Positions 9,946-19,772 of a stretch of 64,000 nucleotides of DNA are shown piece by piece; the stretch's first letter is position 1, and each line of letters begins with the position of its first letter. A model generated the notes under the pieces. It was not told the origin of the DNA and made no database searches. It saw only the letters and a program-made list of their open reading frames with translations. The DNA is taken from NCBI RefSeq assembly GCF_965638725.1, contig NC_134981.1, positions 44,916,849 through 44,980,848 of the forward strand, in the 5' to 3' direction. The DNA is from Aptenodytes patagonicus (lineage: Eukaryota; Chordata; Aves; Sphenisciformes; Spheniscidae). Made by a program: the position numbers and the translations under genes.

Positions 9946-10509
9946 TGTCCTGGTTTCGGCAGGGATAGAGTTAATTTTCTTCCTAGTAGCTGGTACAGTG
10001 CTGTGGTTTGGATTTAGGAGGAGAACAATGTTGATAACACACCGATGTTTTAGTTGTTGCTAGGTAGTGTTTACACTAGCCAAGGACTTTTCAGCTTCCC
10101 ATGCTCTACCGACTGAGAAGGCTGGAGGTGCACAAGAAGCTGGGAGGGGGCACAGCCAGGACAGCTGACCCAAACTGGCCAAAGGGACATTCCATACCAT
10201 GGGACGTCATGCTCAGTACATAAACTGGGGAAAGCTGGCCGGGGGGGCCGCTGCTCGGGGACTGGCTGGGCATCGGTCGGCGGGTGGTGAGCAATTGCAT
10301 TGTGCATCACTTGCTTTGTGTATTATTATTATCATTATTACATTATTATTGTTGTTGTTATTTTATTTCAATTATTAAACTGTTCTTATCTCAATCCATG
10401 AGTTTTCTCACTTTTACTCTTCTGATTCTCTCCCCCATCCCACCGTGGGGGGGAGAGTGAGCAAGGGGCTGTGTGGTGCTCAGTTGCCGACTGAGGTTAA
10501 ACCACAACT
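9946..10509 (+). repeat. 5' LTR of ERVL provirus 1
   Basis: 564 bp starting TGTCCTGGTTTCGGC and ending in an ACCACAACT block (ACCACGACA in the sister LTRs). It contains a run of ATT repeats, ATTAAACTG and a G-rich end. The primer site follows 8 nt later. Confidence 0.9.
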
Positions 10510-10517
10510 GTTCTTTC

Positions 10518-10535
10518 TGGCGCCCAACGTGGGGC
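10518..10535 (+). other. Primer binding site, tRNA-Lys(1,2) type
   Basis: TGGCGCCCAACGTGGGGC, the 18-base sequence complementary to the 3' end of tRNA-Lys1,2. The same primer is used by foamy viruses and several other retroviruses. An identical site is present in ERVL provirus 2 (57991-58008). Confidence 0.9.
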
Positions 10536-10599
10536 ACGAAGGGTTTGAGATAATAACAGATTAACCAGAGCGCATTAAGGAATTTCTATCTGTTAACAG

Positions 10600-11559
10600 T
10601 TGCGGGACACAATATTGATTCATCTGTTCTTGATATTAGTTTATCTGATCTGCATCATGCTCTTTTTTTTGCTGCACATGTTAGAGATTGGTGTTGGGTT
10701 TTGCAGTTTGCTGTGGTCTGCAGTGATTGATGATGTTTTGCCTGGGAGGTTTGTTATTGAAACACTGGCCTTGAGCTTAATCTGGTATTTGAGCTTTGCA
10801 CTGAAGCCATTACTGTACTTCGGGTACCACTTCGTGGAGAAAATTAGCAATTACAGTCCTTCCTCTGAGAGGTTTTTTATGAAGGAAATACAGAATGGCA
10901 GCGTCGCTACCTTCTTCTATGATGTTTCCTCCTTCATTACAGTAACTTTTCAGTGTCTTGAACATCCTTGGGTAGTTAAGATACTTCTTTTGGTATCTCT
11001 TGGGAATATTGTTTCGGTTTTGTCTAAGGTTAATAAGCAATTTAAGAATATCATCCAGAGATCTGCCCCAAGGCTGCATAGTTATGAGTGGCAGGGTGTG
11101 TGGGACAAGATGGGCAAGTACCTAGGCCAATGGGCACCCCCAGTGTTTTGGAACTTCACCCCTGAGCAAGTGCAGAATCCTGAAGAGTTAGCAGAATATT
11201 TGGACAAAGTATGCTGTCACCCTGGCAACTCCAGAGAGACACAAATCAGTGCAACGTGCTGGGGCCTGGCCCATGCCTACCGAGCCCTGTTCAACACCAT
11301 TCAGTACCCTCAAAGGGAAGAGAAGGTCTCTGGATCTGACGACAAAACAACAGGCCCTGCGGCCACTCTGACCCTGGCAACAGGCCCTGCAGCTGAATCA
11401 AAGAACCAACCTGTGCCGGTATCAGTCGCCCCTATAAACAAGAAGAAATCTTGGAAGCGGAAGTCGGCTTGTTTAGTAAGGGAGGAAGAAGCTTCTTCTA
11501 AAAGGGAGCCTGGGGAAGAAGTGGATGAGGCAGACTACCCTGGAGAAGGGCCATCATGA
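10600..11559 (+). pseudogene. ERVL gag frame, N-terminal part with membrane-spanning segments
   Basis: An open frame of about 319 codons directly after the leader. Its first part is strikingly hydrophobic: segments at roughly residues 5-34, 55-80 and 120-145 look like membrane helices. A soluble region with WNFTPEQVQNPEELAEYL follows, then a T/P/A-rich linker and an acidic C-terminal part. The frame opens with TTG; codon 5, ATG in provirus 2, is ATA here, so the likely start codon is lost. It ends at a TGA (11557-11559) where provirus 2 has CGA. It occupies the gag position, but the membrane module is not a standard retroviral matrix. Whether it is Gag proper or a separate leader protein is open. 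Confidence 0.7.
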
Positions 11560-12608
11560 GAACAGGAGGAGGAGAGCCAGCCGCTGATCAGGGAGGAAGA
11601 AGAGGAAGAACTCATAAACGAGGCAGTAACCACCCGATCCCTATCCCTGAACGAGCTGTGAGATATACGAAAAGATTTCAGCCGTCGTCCAGGCAAGCAT
11701 ATTGTCACCTGGCTGCTCCAATGCTGGGATAATGGGGCCAGGAGCCTGGAATTAGAGGTTAAAGAAGCCAAGCAGCTGGGATCCCTTCTAGGGAAGGGGG
11801 CATTGACAAAGCGATTGGAAAAGGGACACGAGTCCTCAGCCTTTGGAGGCGACTCCTGTGAAGCGTGAAGGAAAGGTATCCCTTCAAGGAAGATGTCATA
11901 TGTCGCCCAAGCAAGTGGGCCACCATGGAGAAGGGTATCCAGTTTCTGAGGGAATTAGCTGTGCTGGAGGTGATTTATGGTGACCTGAACAATGAACAAC
12001 TATCCAAAGATCCAGATGAAGTCAAGTGCACACGACCCATGTGGCGGAAGTTTATAAGGAGCTCACCATCGTCATATGCCAACTCATTGGCAGTGATGAC
12101 CTGGAAAGATGGAGAGGGACAAACGGTGGATGAATTGGCTAGTCAACTCCGGCAATATGAGGAAAGTCTTTCTTCCTCCCTCGTCTCGGCTGTGGAGAAA
12201 CTGTCCGAAAAACTGTCCCGGGAGATCCAGCAACTCAGAGAGGATAGGTCCTACTCCCCACCTGTACGGACCAGTATCTCAGCTATTAGGAGTCAGCGTT
12301 CTTTTGCTCAAGAGAGAGAATATAAAGGGTACACACCACGGGGCACCCTATGGTTTTATCTGCGTGACCACGGAGAGGACATGAGGAAGTGCGATGGGAA
12401 ACCTACCTCAGCCCTAGGGGCACGGGTACGCGAATTGCAAGGGAAAACAATCACAGAAAGAGGTTCTTCCAGGAAAATTGCTGCTCCAGTTTCCAGCGGG
12501 CAGTTCCCCAGACAGAGTAGAAGGGCTGGTCTTACTCTTGATCTTAATGAAGAAACTTCTGACTCGTACGTACAAGAAATGAGAAATGACTACTGTGATG
12601 AGGATTAG
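11560..12608 (+). pseudogene. ERVL gag, capsid-like C-terminal part
   Basis: Continues the gag reading with TTRSLSL and an HIVTWLLQCWDNGA segment typical of ERVL gag, interrupted by a second TGA (11659-11661, CGA in provirus 2) and a stop near 11868. The frame 11865-12608 is open for 247 codons, with a probable coiled coil (ELASQLRQYEESLSSSLVSA and SEKLSREIQQLRED). There is no CCHC zinc knuckle. It ends with TAG at 12606-12608, in the same frame as the protease that follows. Inactive because of the upstream stops. Confidence 0.75.
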
Positions 12609-13100
12609 AGGGGCCCTGCCTCCAGCCAGGGGGAGGAAAGGGACAACCGGGTTTACTGGACTGTGTGGATTCGGTGGCCTGGCACATCAGACCCACAGAA
12701 GTATAAGGCTCTAGTAGACACCGGTGCACAGTGTACCCTAATGCCATCAAGCTATATAGGGGCAGAACCCATCTGTATTTCTGGGGTGACAGGGGGATCC
12801 CAACAGCTAACTGTATTGGAAGCCGAAGTGAGTCTAACTGGGAATGGGTGGCAAAAGCACCCCATTGTGACTGGCCCAGAGGCTCCGTGCATCCTTGGCA
12901 TAGACTACCTCAGGAGAGGGTATTTCAAGGACCCAAAAGGGTACCGGTGGGCTTTTGGTATAGCTGCCTTGGAGATGGAGGAAATTAAACAGCTGTCCAC
13001 CTTGCCTGGTCTCTCGGAGGACCCTTCTGTTGTGGGGTTGCTGAAGGTCGAAGACCAACAGGTGCCAATCGCTACCACCACGGTGCACCATCAGCAATAT
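12609..13100 (+). pseudogene. ERVL protease region
   Basis: In frame with gag across a single TAG. Shows the retroviral aspartic protease signature ALVDTGAQCTLMP and the later ILGIDYLRRG flap/helix motif. Interrupted at 13100 by the CR1; the coding sense resumes at 14988 with the segment leading into RT. Confidence 0.85.
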
Positions 13101-14987
13101 CATAGAATCATAGAATCATAGAATCATTGAGGTTGGAAAAGACCTCTAAGATCATCGAGTCCAACCGTCGACCCAACACCACCATGTCCACTAAACCATG
13201 TCCCTAAGCGCCTCATCTACACGTCTTTTAAATACCTCCAGGGATGGGGACTCAACCACTTCCCTGGGCAGCCTGTTCCAATGTTTAACCACTCTTTCAG
13301 TAAAGAAATTTTTCCTCATGTCCAATCTAAACCTCCCCTGGCGCAACTTGAGGCCATTTCCTCTCGCCCTATCACTAGTTACTTGGGAGAAGAGACTGAC
13401 ACCCACCTCACTACAACCTCCTTTCAGGTAGTTGTAGAGAGCGATGAGGTCTCCCCTCAGCCTCCTTTTCTCCAGGCTAAACAACCCCAGTCCACTCAGC
13501 CGCTCCTCATAAGACTTGTTCTCCAGACCCCTCACCAGCCTCGTTGCCCTTCTCTGGACATGCTCCAGCACCTCAACGTCCTTCTTGTAGTGAGGGGCCC
13601 AAAACTGAACACAGTATGCGAGGTGCGGCCTCACCAGGGCCGAGTACAGGGGCACGATCACTTCCCTACTCCTGCTGGCCACACTATTTCTGATACAGGC
13701 CAGGATGCCATTGGCCTTCTTGGCCGCCTGGGCACACTGCCGGCTCATGTTCAGCCGGCTGTCAACCAGCACCCCCAGGTCCTTTTCCGCCGGGCAGCTT
13801 TCCAGCCACTCTTCCTCAAGCCTGTAGCGCTGCATGGGGCTGTTGTGGCCGAAGTGCAGGACCCGGCACTTGGCCTTGTTGAACCTCATACAGTTGGCCT
13901 CGGCCCATCGATCCAGCCTGTCCAGGTCCCTCTGCAGAGCCTTCCTACCCTCGAGCAGATCAACGCTCCCGCCCAACTTGGTGCCGTCTGCGAAGTTACT
14001 GAGGAGCACTCAATCCCCTCGTCCAGATCATCGATAAAGATATTGAACAAGACCGGCCCCAAAACTGAGCCCTGGGGAACACCGCTCGTGACTGGCCGCC
14101 AGCTGGATTTAACTCCATTCACCACAACTCTCTGGGCCCAGCCAGCCAGACAGTTCTTTACCCAGCGAACAGTACACCCGTCCAAGCCATGAGCTGCCAG
14201 CTTCTCTAGGAGAATGCTGTGGGACACAGTGTCAAAGGCCTTCCTGAAGTCCAGGTAGACCACATCCACAGCCTTTCCCTCGTCCACTAGGCGGGTCACC
14301 TGGTCATAGAAGGAGATCAGGTTGGTCAAGCAGGACCTGCCTCTCATGAACCCATGCTGGCTGGGCCTGATCCCCTGGTTGTCCCGCTCATGCCTTGTGA
14401 GCGCCCTCAAGATGAACAGCTCCATAATCTTCCCCGGCACCGAGGTCAGGCTGACAGGCCTGTAGTTCCCCGGATCCTCCTTCCGGCCCTTCTTGTAGAT
14501 GGGCGTCACATTGGCAAGCCTCCAGTCGTCCGGGACCTCCCCTGTTAACCAGGACTGCTGATAAATGATGGAAAGCGGCTTGGCGAGCACCTCCGCCAGC
14601 TCCCTCAGCACTCTCGGGTGGTTCCCATCCGGCCCCATAGACTTGTGAGCATCCAGGTGGCGTAGCAGGTCATTGACTGCTTCCTCTTGGATTATGGGGG
14701 GTTCATCCTGCTCGCCGTCCCCGTCTTCCAGCTCGGGGGGCCGAGTACCCTGAGGATAACTGGTCTGCCTGTTAAAGACTGAGGCAAAGAAGGCATTGAG
14801 TACCTCAGCCTTTTCCTCATCCTCGGTGACAATGTTCCCCCCCGCATCCAATAAGGGATGGAGATTCTCCTTGGCTCTCAAGGTAAGGAGGTAAACTCTC
14901 CTTTTTTTCCTGAGTCCCAGCAAGAGCTCCCCGTTCAGCCAGGCCGGTCGTCTTCCCTGCCCGTTCTTCTTACGGCGTACAGGGAGA
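13101..14987 (-). mobile_element. CR1 LINE, antisense, young subfamily, inserted in ERVL provirus 1
   Basis: The 3' end lies at 13101 (repeated ATAGAATC tail) and the 5' truncation at about 14987. Minus-strand translation gives most of the ORF2 [60 protein letters not shown]. After a frameshift near 14000 come the rest of RT and the C-terminus. The catalytic box reads FADG instead of FADD. Provirus 2 has the uninterrupted sequence at the insertion point (ATATCGCACCAACC context), so the insertion postdates the provirus. Confidence 0.92.
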
Positions 14988-16207
14988 AATCGCACCAACC
15001 GAGACTCCCTGATTACCATCCATAAGCTGATTTGTTAACTGGAGAGCCAAGGAGTCATCAGCAAGACTCGCTCACCCTTTAACAAGTCCCCATATGGCCA
15101 GTGCGGAAGTCTAATGGAGAGTGGACACTAACAGTAGACTATCGTGGCCTAAATGAAGTCATGCCACCGCTGAGTGCTGCCATGCCAGACATGCTAGTAC
15201 TTCAATACGAATTGGAGTCAAAGGCAGCCACGTGGTATGCCACAATTGATATTGCTAATGCGTTTTTCTCAATCCCTTTGGCAGCAGAGTGCAGGCCACA
15301 GTTTGCTTTCACTTGGAGGGGCGTCCGGTACACCTGGAACCGACTGCCCCAGGGGTGGAAACACAGCCCTACCATTTGCCATGGACTGATCCAGACTGCA
15401 CTGGAACAGGGTGAGGCTCCAGAACATCTGCAATACATTGATGACATCATCGTGTGGGGCAACACAGCAGGAGAAGTTTTTGAAAAAGGGAAGGAAATAG
15501 TCCAAATCCTGCTGAAGGCCGGATTTGCCATAAAACAAAGTAAGGTCAAGGGACCTGCACAGGAGATCCAGTTTTTAGGAATAAAATGGCAAGATGGACG
15601 TCGTCAGATCCCAATGGATGTGATCAACAAAATAACAGCCATGTCTCCACCAGCTAGCAGAAAGGAAACACAAGCTTTCTTAGGCGTCGTGGGTTTTTGG
15701 AGAATGCATATTCCAAATTACAGTCTGATCGTAAACCCTCTCTATCAAGTGACCCGAAAGAAGAACGATTTCAAATGGGGCCCTGAGCAACGACAAGCCT
15801 TTGGAGAAATTAAAGAGGAGATAGTTCATGCAGTAGCCCTGGGGCCAGTCCGGGCAGGGCAAGAGGTAAAAAATGTGCTCTACACCGCAGCCGGGGAGAA
15901 TGGCCCTACCTGGAGCCTCTGGCAGAAAGCACCTGGGGAGACTCAAGGTCGACCCCTAGGGTTTTGGAGTCGGGGATACAGAGGATCCGAGGCCCGCTAT
16001 ACTCCAACTGAAAAAGAGATATTGGCAGCATATGAAGGGGTTCGAGCTGCTTCGGAAGTGATCGGCACTGAAGCACAGCTCCTCCTGGCACCCCGACTGC
16101 CGGTGCTGGGCTGGATGTTCAGAGGGAGGGTCCCCTGTACACATCATGCAACTGATGCTACATGGAGTAAGTGGGTCGCACTAATCACACAACAGGCTCG
16201 AATAATG
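14988..16207 (+). pseudogene. ERVL reverse transcriptase and RNase H (start)
   Basis: An open frame of over 370 codons (15101-16225) with RT signatures in order: WTLTVDYRGLNEV, IDIANAFFSIPL, LPQGWKHSPTICHGLI, the catalytic YIDDIIVWG, FLGIKWQDG, and the connection/RNase H start (YTPTEKEILAAYEG). It is cut off by a deletion at about 16207 before the RNase H active-site TDGS segment, so this copy lacks most of RNase H and all of integrase. It is the best preserved RT in the window. Confidence 0.88.
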
Positions 16208-16236
16208 AATGGGCTCATCATATAATGGGCTCATCA
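16208..16236. repeat. Filler duplication at deletion junction
   Basis: AATGGGCTCATCA occurs at 16208-16220 and again at 16224-16236, separated by TAT. It sits exactly where pol sequence stops and the truncated 3' LTR begins, and is absent from the other ERVL copies. Confidence 0.75.
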
Positions 16237-16242
16237 CCCACC

Positions 16243-16515
16243 AAGCTGGGTGGGGGGGGGGCCGCTGCTCGGGGACTGGCTGGGCATCGGTCGGCGGGTG
16301 GTGAGCAATTGTACTGTGCATCACTTGCTTTGTGTATTATTGTTATTATCATATTATTATTATCATTTTATTTCAATTATTAAACTGTTTTTATCTCAAC
16401 CCACGAGTTTTTCTCACTTGTGCTCTTCCAATTCTCTCCCCCATCCCACCAGGTGGGGGGGAGTGAGCGAGCGGCTGTGTGGTGCTTAGTTGCTGACTGA
16501 GGTTAAGCCACGACA
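16243..16515 (+). repeat. 3' LTR of ERVL provirus 1, 5'-deleted
   Basis: Corresponds to the last ~280 bases of the 5' LTR (from the AAGCTGG-G-rich-CCGCTGCTCGGGG block on) and ends GTTAAGCCACGACA, followed by the CTACT duplication. The first half of the LTR was lost in the same deletion that removed integrase. Confidence 0.88.
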
Positions 16516-16520
16516 CTACT

Positions 16521-17745
16521 ACAAACTGGACTTTTAATATAGGTGAAAGCAGTGGACATGTTTTCAGTTGCCACTAACTATGCAAAATCTTGTCAGTCTG
16601 TTCATTACAAACAATTGTGCTTAAGTCAGTAAAGTGGTCTGAAAAAAATAGTTAAGCCAAAATCATAAAAAAAATTTAGGAACTTCCTACAGTTGGCCTT
16701 AAACTTTGTGACAAATGGTAGATTAAAGGTAAACTCACTGAATTAATATAAACTATGGAAAAAGCCACATTCTCTAGTAATCAAGAGTCACTAACTCTTC
16801 TGAATAAGAAAAATAAAAGTTAATATTTGGAACAGTTTCTTGCTAAACATTTAACAGAGAAGATGAATAGTTCAGATTGATATTTTCTAGATATTTGTAT
16901 GTTTTGATGAATGTGACCAACCTCAGTTTAAGACTCAGGAATCTAGATTAAAAGCTGCCTTTTCCAAAGCAGTTTTGATAAGACAGTGCATTTATAGTAT
17001 CTTACCTCACCAGTTCAGTTTGGTAGCTTTTTACAAATTCAAAGGCCATCAAAACGTATAAAATACTGTAGACTTTTGGTAGGTGCATATTACACAGATG
17101 CATGTGCTGGTCACAAAGGTATAATTTTCACCATAAAAAGTATTGGGTTACAATTTGGGAAATCTATGAACTTAGGAAACCGTCTACAGCTCTCAAACTA
17201 AATGCTTAATATTAATAGAGTTGTTGCATAGTGCCTGAAACCTCATTTCGTAGTAAGTATAGAAAAAAATCAAAAGCCGAAGCTTTAACTTCTGAGTTGT
17301 TCAATAATGCATGTCTTCAATATTATGTGATTCAAGATGCTACTGATATTAAAGCATTATGCATTAGTACAGTGTAACTGAAATTCTTTAGCTAAAACTA
17401 ACTGAACAAAAAAAAAAGAAAAAAAAAGAGCATTACATTTGTCTGATTCATTATAGAAGTGAAAGCAAGGTTTTGAATCAGAGAATGTCATCATAAATGT
17501 GCACATACTTCTCCAGTATGAATGTACATGTAGACAAGCACTCAAAAGGGGATTATCACTTTACATAAAACTATTAACAAATCAAAGATAATACCTTAGT
17601 GATATAATGCAGCCTCAAACAATATTTAACAGTAAACAATAAATAGTATTTCAAAGGTCTGAAATGAGAATTGACACAAAAAATAATATCTAGTTGTTAT
17701 TTCCCTCCAACATCATGGCGTATCTCCTTTGTAGACTATACACTG
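16521..17745. other. Intergenic sequence between the two proviruses
   Basis: About 1.2 kb of AT-rich sequence without long frames or recognised repeats. Presumably the original GLDC-UHRF2 spacer. Confidence 0.5.
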
Positions 17746-17749
17746 TTGG

Positions 17750-18368
17750 TGATGGAGGACAAGAGAAATATATTTAGACAAATAATTAGATAATTATTGT
17801 GAACCAGGTGTTTACGTAAATCATTACTCTGTCATGTATATGTAGATAATTTGTGTTACATTTATATTCTGTCATGTGTTTGATAAAGAACAGATGTTTG
17901 CACATACCAATTAGTCCTGACCCTCTAAAGATAAAGAACCCTGACCTTCTGAAGATAGAAGACACAGGAACTATAAAAACAGTTTGTTGTAAAGTGGATA
18001 ATGAGACGGTCTGATAAGCGTAAAGGACCTTCAAGCTGTCAGCAATATATTCAAAGATCAGCGAAACCTGGCGCCAACTAGGTGAAAGGGGACGAGGAAG
18101 ACTATCAGCCTTCACTGGAACGACCCCGGCCCAGAATTATTTGGGAGATCTGCGCAGATGCAACTAATTAGCAACTAATTAGCATGAGGAGCAAGGATAG
18201 GCATGGTTAGATAATGAATATGTATAGGCGTTATTAGAATATTCATTACTCAATTGTATAAATGAGATGTAACTTTTGTTGTGGGCATGCACGATAGGTG
18301 GAGAGATCCCCCGTGCATCCAGCGCGCTGCAAATAAAGAATATACTACTTGGACAAATTCGTGAATCA
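17750..18368 (+). repeat. 5' LTR of class I provirus
   Basis: TGATGGAGGAC...GTGAATCA, 619 bp. Contains CTATAAAAAC near 17971 as a TATA-like box and AATAAAGAAT near 18332 as polyadenylation signal. Differs from the 3' LTR at 18193 and 18203 (A here, G there). Confidence 0.95.
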
Positions 18369-18371
18369 ATT

Positions 18372-18389
18372 TGGCGACCCAGGTGGGAC
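18372..18389 (+). other. Primer binding site of class I provirus
   Basis: TGGCGACCCAGGTGGGAC lies 3 nt after the LTR end, at the expected place for a primer site. Its complement resembles the 3' end of an arginine tRNA. I infer this from general knowledge of tRNA ends and have not compared it with a tRNA set. Confidence 0.6.
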
Positions 18390-18668
18390 TTCCTCTCTGT
18401 CGCGCCGCAGGACCCGTGGAGGATAGGACTCCCTAGGGTACCCCCGGGATTTCCCGGAGGGACTCCTCGACTCACCGGATCACTGCGGGGACAGACAAGG
18501 ACCCCATTGTTGTGAAGTGAGTATATTCTTTATTTTGGGGTATAACCGGTTATTTGGTGCACAAAAGAAATTGTGCTTTTGTGCTTTTGTATTTGGGGGT
18601 ATTTGATAAAGTAAAATACCTTTTGGGTTGTGTGTTAACCAGAGCTCGGTTATCACAACATTTGGAAA

Positions 18669-19772
18669 ATGGGTGGGCGGGCCTCAGTGGAAATCCCACA
18701 AAGAAGCCCTTTGAAATGTATTCTTGTGCATTGGAAGGATATAGTAGGATCGGCGAAAGGAACAGAAAGTAAGAAGGTATTGTGCATTGGAAGGATATAG
18801 TAGGATCGGCGAAAGGAACAGAAAGTAAGAAGGTATTGTGCATTGGAAGGATATAGTAGGATCGGCGAAAGGAACAGAAAGTAAGAAGGTATTGTGCATT
18901 GGAAGGATATAGTAGGATCAACGAAAGGAACGGAAAGTAAGAAGGTATTGGTTAAATATTGCAATCAATGGTGGCCTCTGTATAAGTTAGAAGAGAAAGA
19001 GAAATGGCCGGTGAATGGCACTTTAAGCTATAATACTTTACTCCAATTAATGTTATTTTTACGAAGGGAAGGAAAATGGGATGAAGTGCAATATGTGGAT
19101 AAGCTGTAAAAGGATATCGTGATGATCCAGAACGAGTGGCTAAGCGTTTTGAATTAATAAATAAAAATCTGGATCCAGATTGGGGAGATATTGAAATAAT
19201 GTTATCAGCTTTATCAGAGACGGAAAAACAAATGATTTTAAAGGTAGCTAGAGCACAGGTACAAGCTCAAGTCACATCTGGAGCCCTTCCCGGGACAGTA
19301 GAAACATATATACCCCGGGTAGATCCAAGATGGGATTATAATAATGATAATGATTATAAATTATTAAAAGGATATCAGGAATGGATACGTATTGGTTTGG
19401 AGATGGCAATACCTAAATCAGTAAATTGGTCATTATTATATATGATCAAACAAAATTTAAGAGAGACCCCCTCGGAGTTTTTAGATCGACTGCGTATTGG
19501 AATGCAAAAATATACCACAAATGATCCAGCATCCGAAGGGGGGAGGATGCAGTTAGTCTCTTTATTCCTAGGACAATCGCTACTGCAACTGTAGCGGCTC
19601 TCCAGGCACGGGAGGGAAATAAATATGATAAAAAAAACCAAAAGGAGTGCGCCCTCCCTTGCGGCTAGATCAATGTGCTTATTGTAAAGAAGTGGGTCAT
19701 TGGAAGAAAGAATGTCCTAAGCAAAAGGCAAAATTCCCGAGGGTAGTGGGAAGTTTGGAAGAGGAAGATTGA
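18669..19772 (+). pseudogene. Class I gag, broken by tandem expansion and frameshifts
   Basis: Starts with ATG followed by Gly and MGGRAS, an N-myristoylation-type start. A 4x56-bp tandem array begins within the matrix region (18725) and brings an in-frame TAG in its second unit. Reading resumes in the original frame after the array (array length beyond one unit is 168 bp). A frameshift follows near 19105, another near 19580 and another near an A8 run at 19630-19637. The capsid part (19136-19583) has the ETPSEFLDRL stretch of the gamma-type major homology area. A single zinc knuckle, C-X2-C-X4-H-X4-C, is at about 19673-19714 ([14 protein letters not shown]). Ends with TGA at 19770-19772, in frame with the protease. 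Confidence 0.85.
18725..18948 (+). repeat. Tandem repeat, 4 x 56 bp, inside class I gag
   Basis: Four consecutive 56-bp units (18725-18780, 18781-18836, 18837-18892, 18893-18948). The first three are identical and the fourth differs at three positions (CGGCG to CAACG, and ACAG to ACGG). There are no spacers. Units are read in successive frames because 56 is not divisible by three, but three extra units add 168 bp, so the downstream frame is unchanged. Confidence 0.95.

Larger units (their letters stand above)
9946..16515 (+). mobile_element. ERVL provirus 1 (class III), with CR1 insertion and 3' deletion
   Basis: A provirus bounded by CTACT at 9941-9945 and 16516-16520, a 5-bp target-site duplication. 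Order: 5' LTR, Lys-type primer site, gag frame, in-frame TAG, protease, RT and RNase H start, then a deletion joining RNase H to the middle of the 3' LTR. A CR1 of about 1.9 kb was inserted antisense at the protease/RT boundary. Integrase and everything beyond are absent. Gag contains nonsense codons, so it is inactive. Confidence 0.92.

Noticed and set aside
13281-14192. 303-codon plus-strand frame
   Set aside because: Antisense shadow of the CR1 RT at 13101-14987; long because CR1 is GC-rich.
17786-18115. 109-codon minus-strand frame repeated at 24480-24809
   Set aside because: The two are identical only because both lie antisense in the paired LTRs; no evidence of a gene.
18725-18948. Repeat array resembling a CRISPR
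   Set aside because: Units are contiguous with no spacers, lie within a retroviral gag and the genome is avian.
18550-18964. Minus-strand frames with repeated FLLSVPFADPTI-type segments
   Set aside because: They are opposite-strand shadows of the 56-bp tandem repeat.
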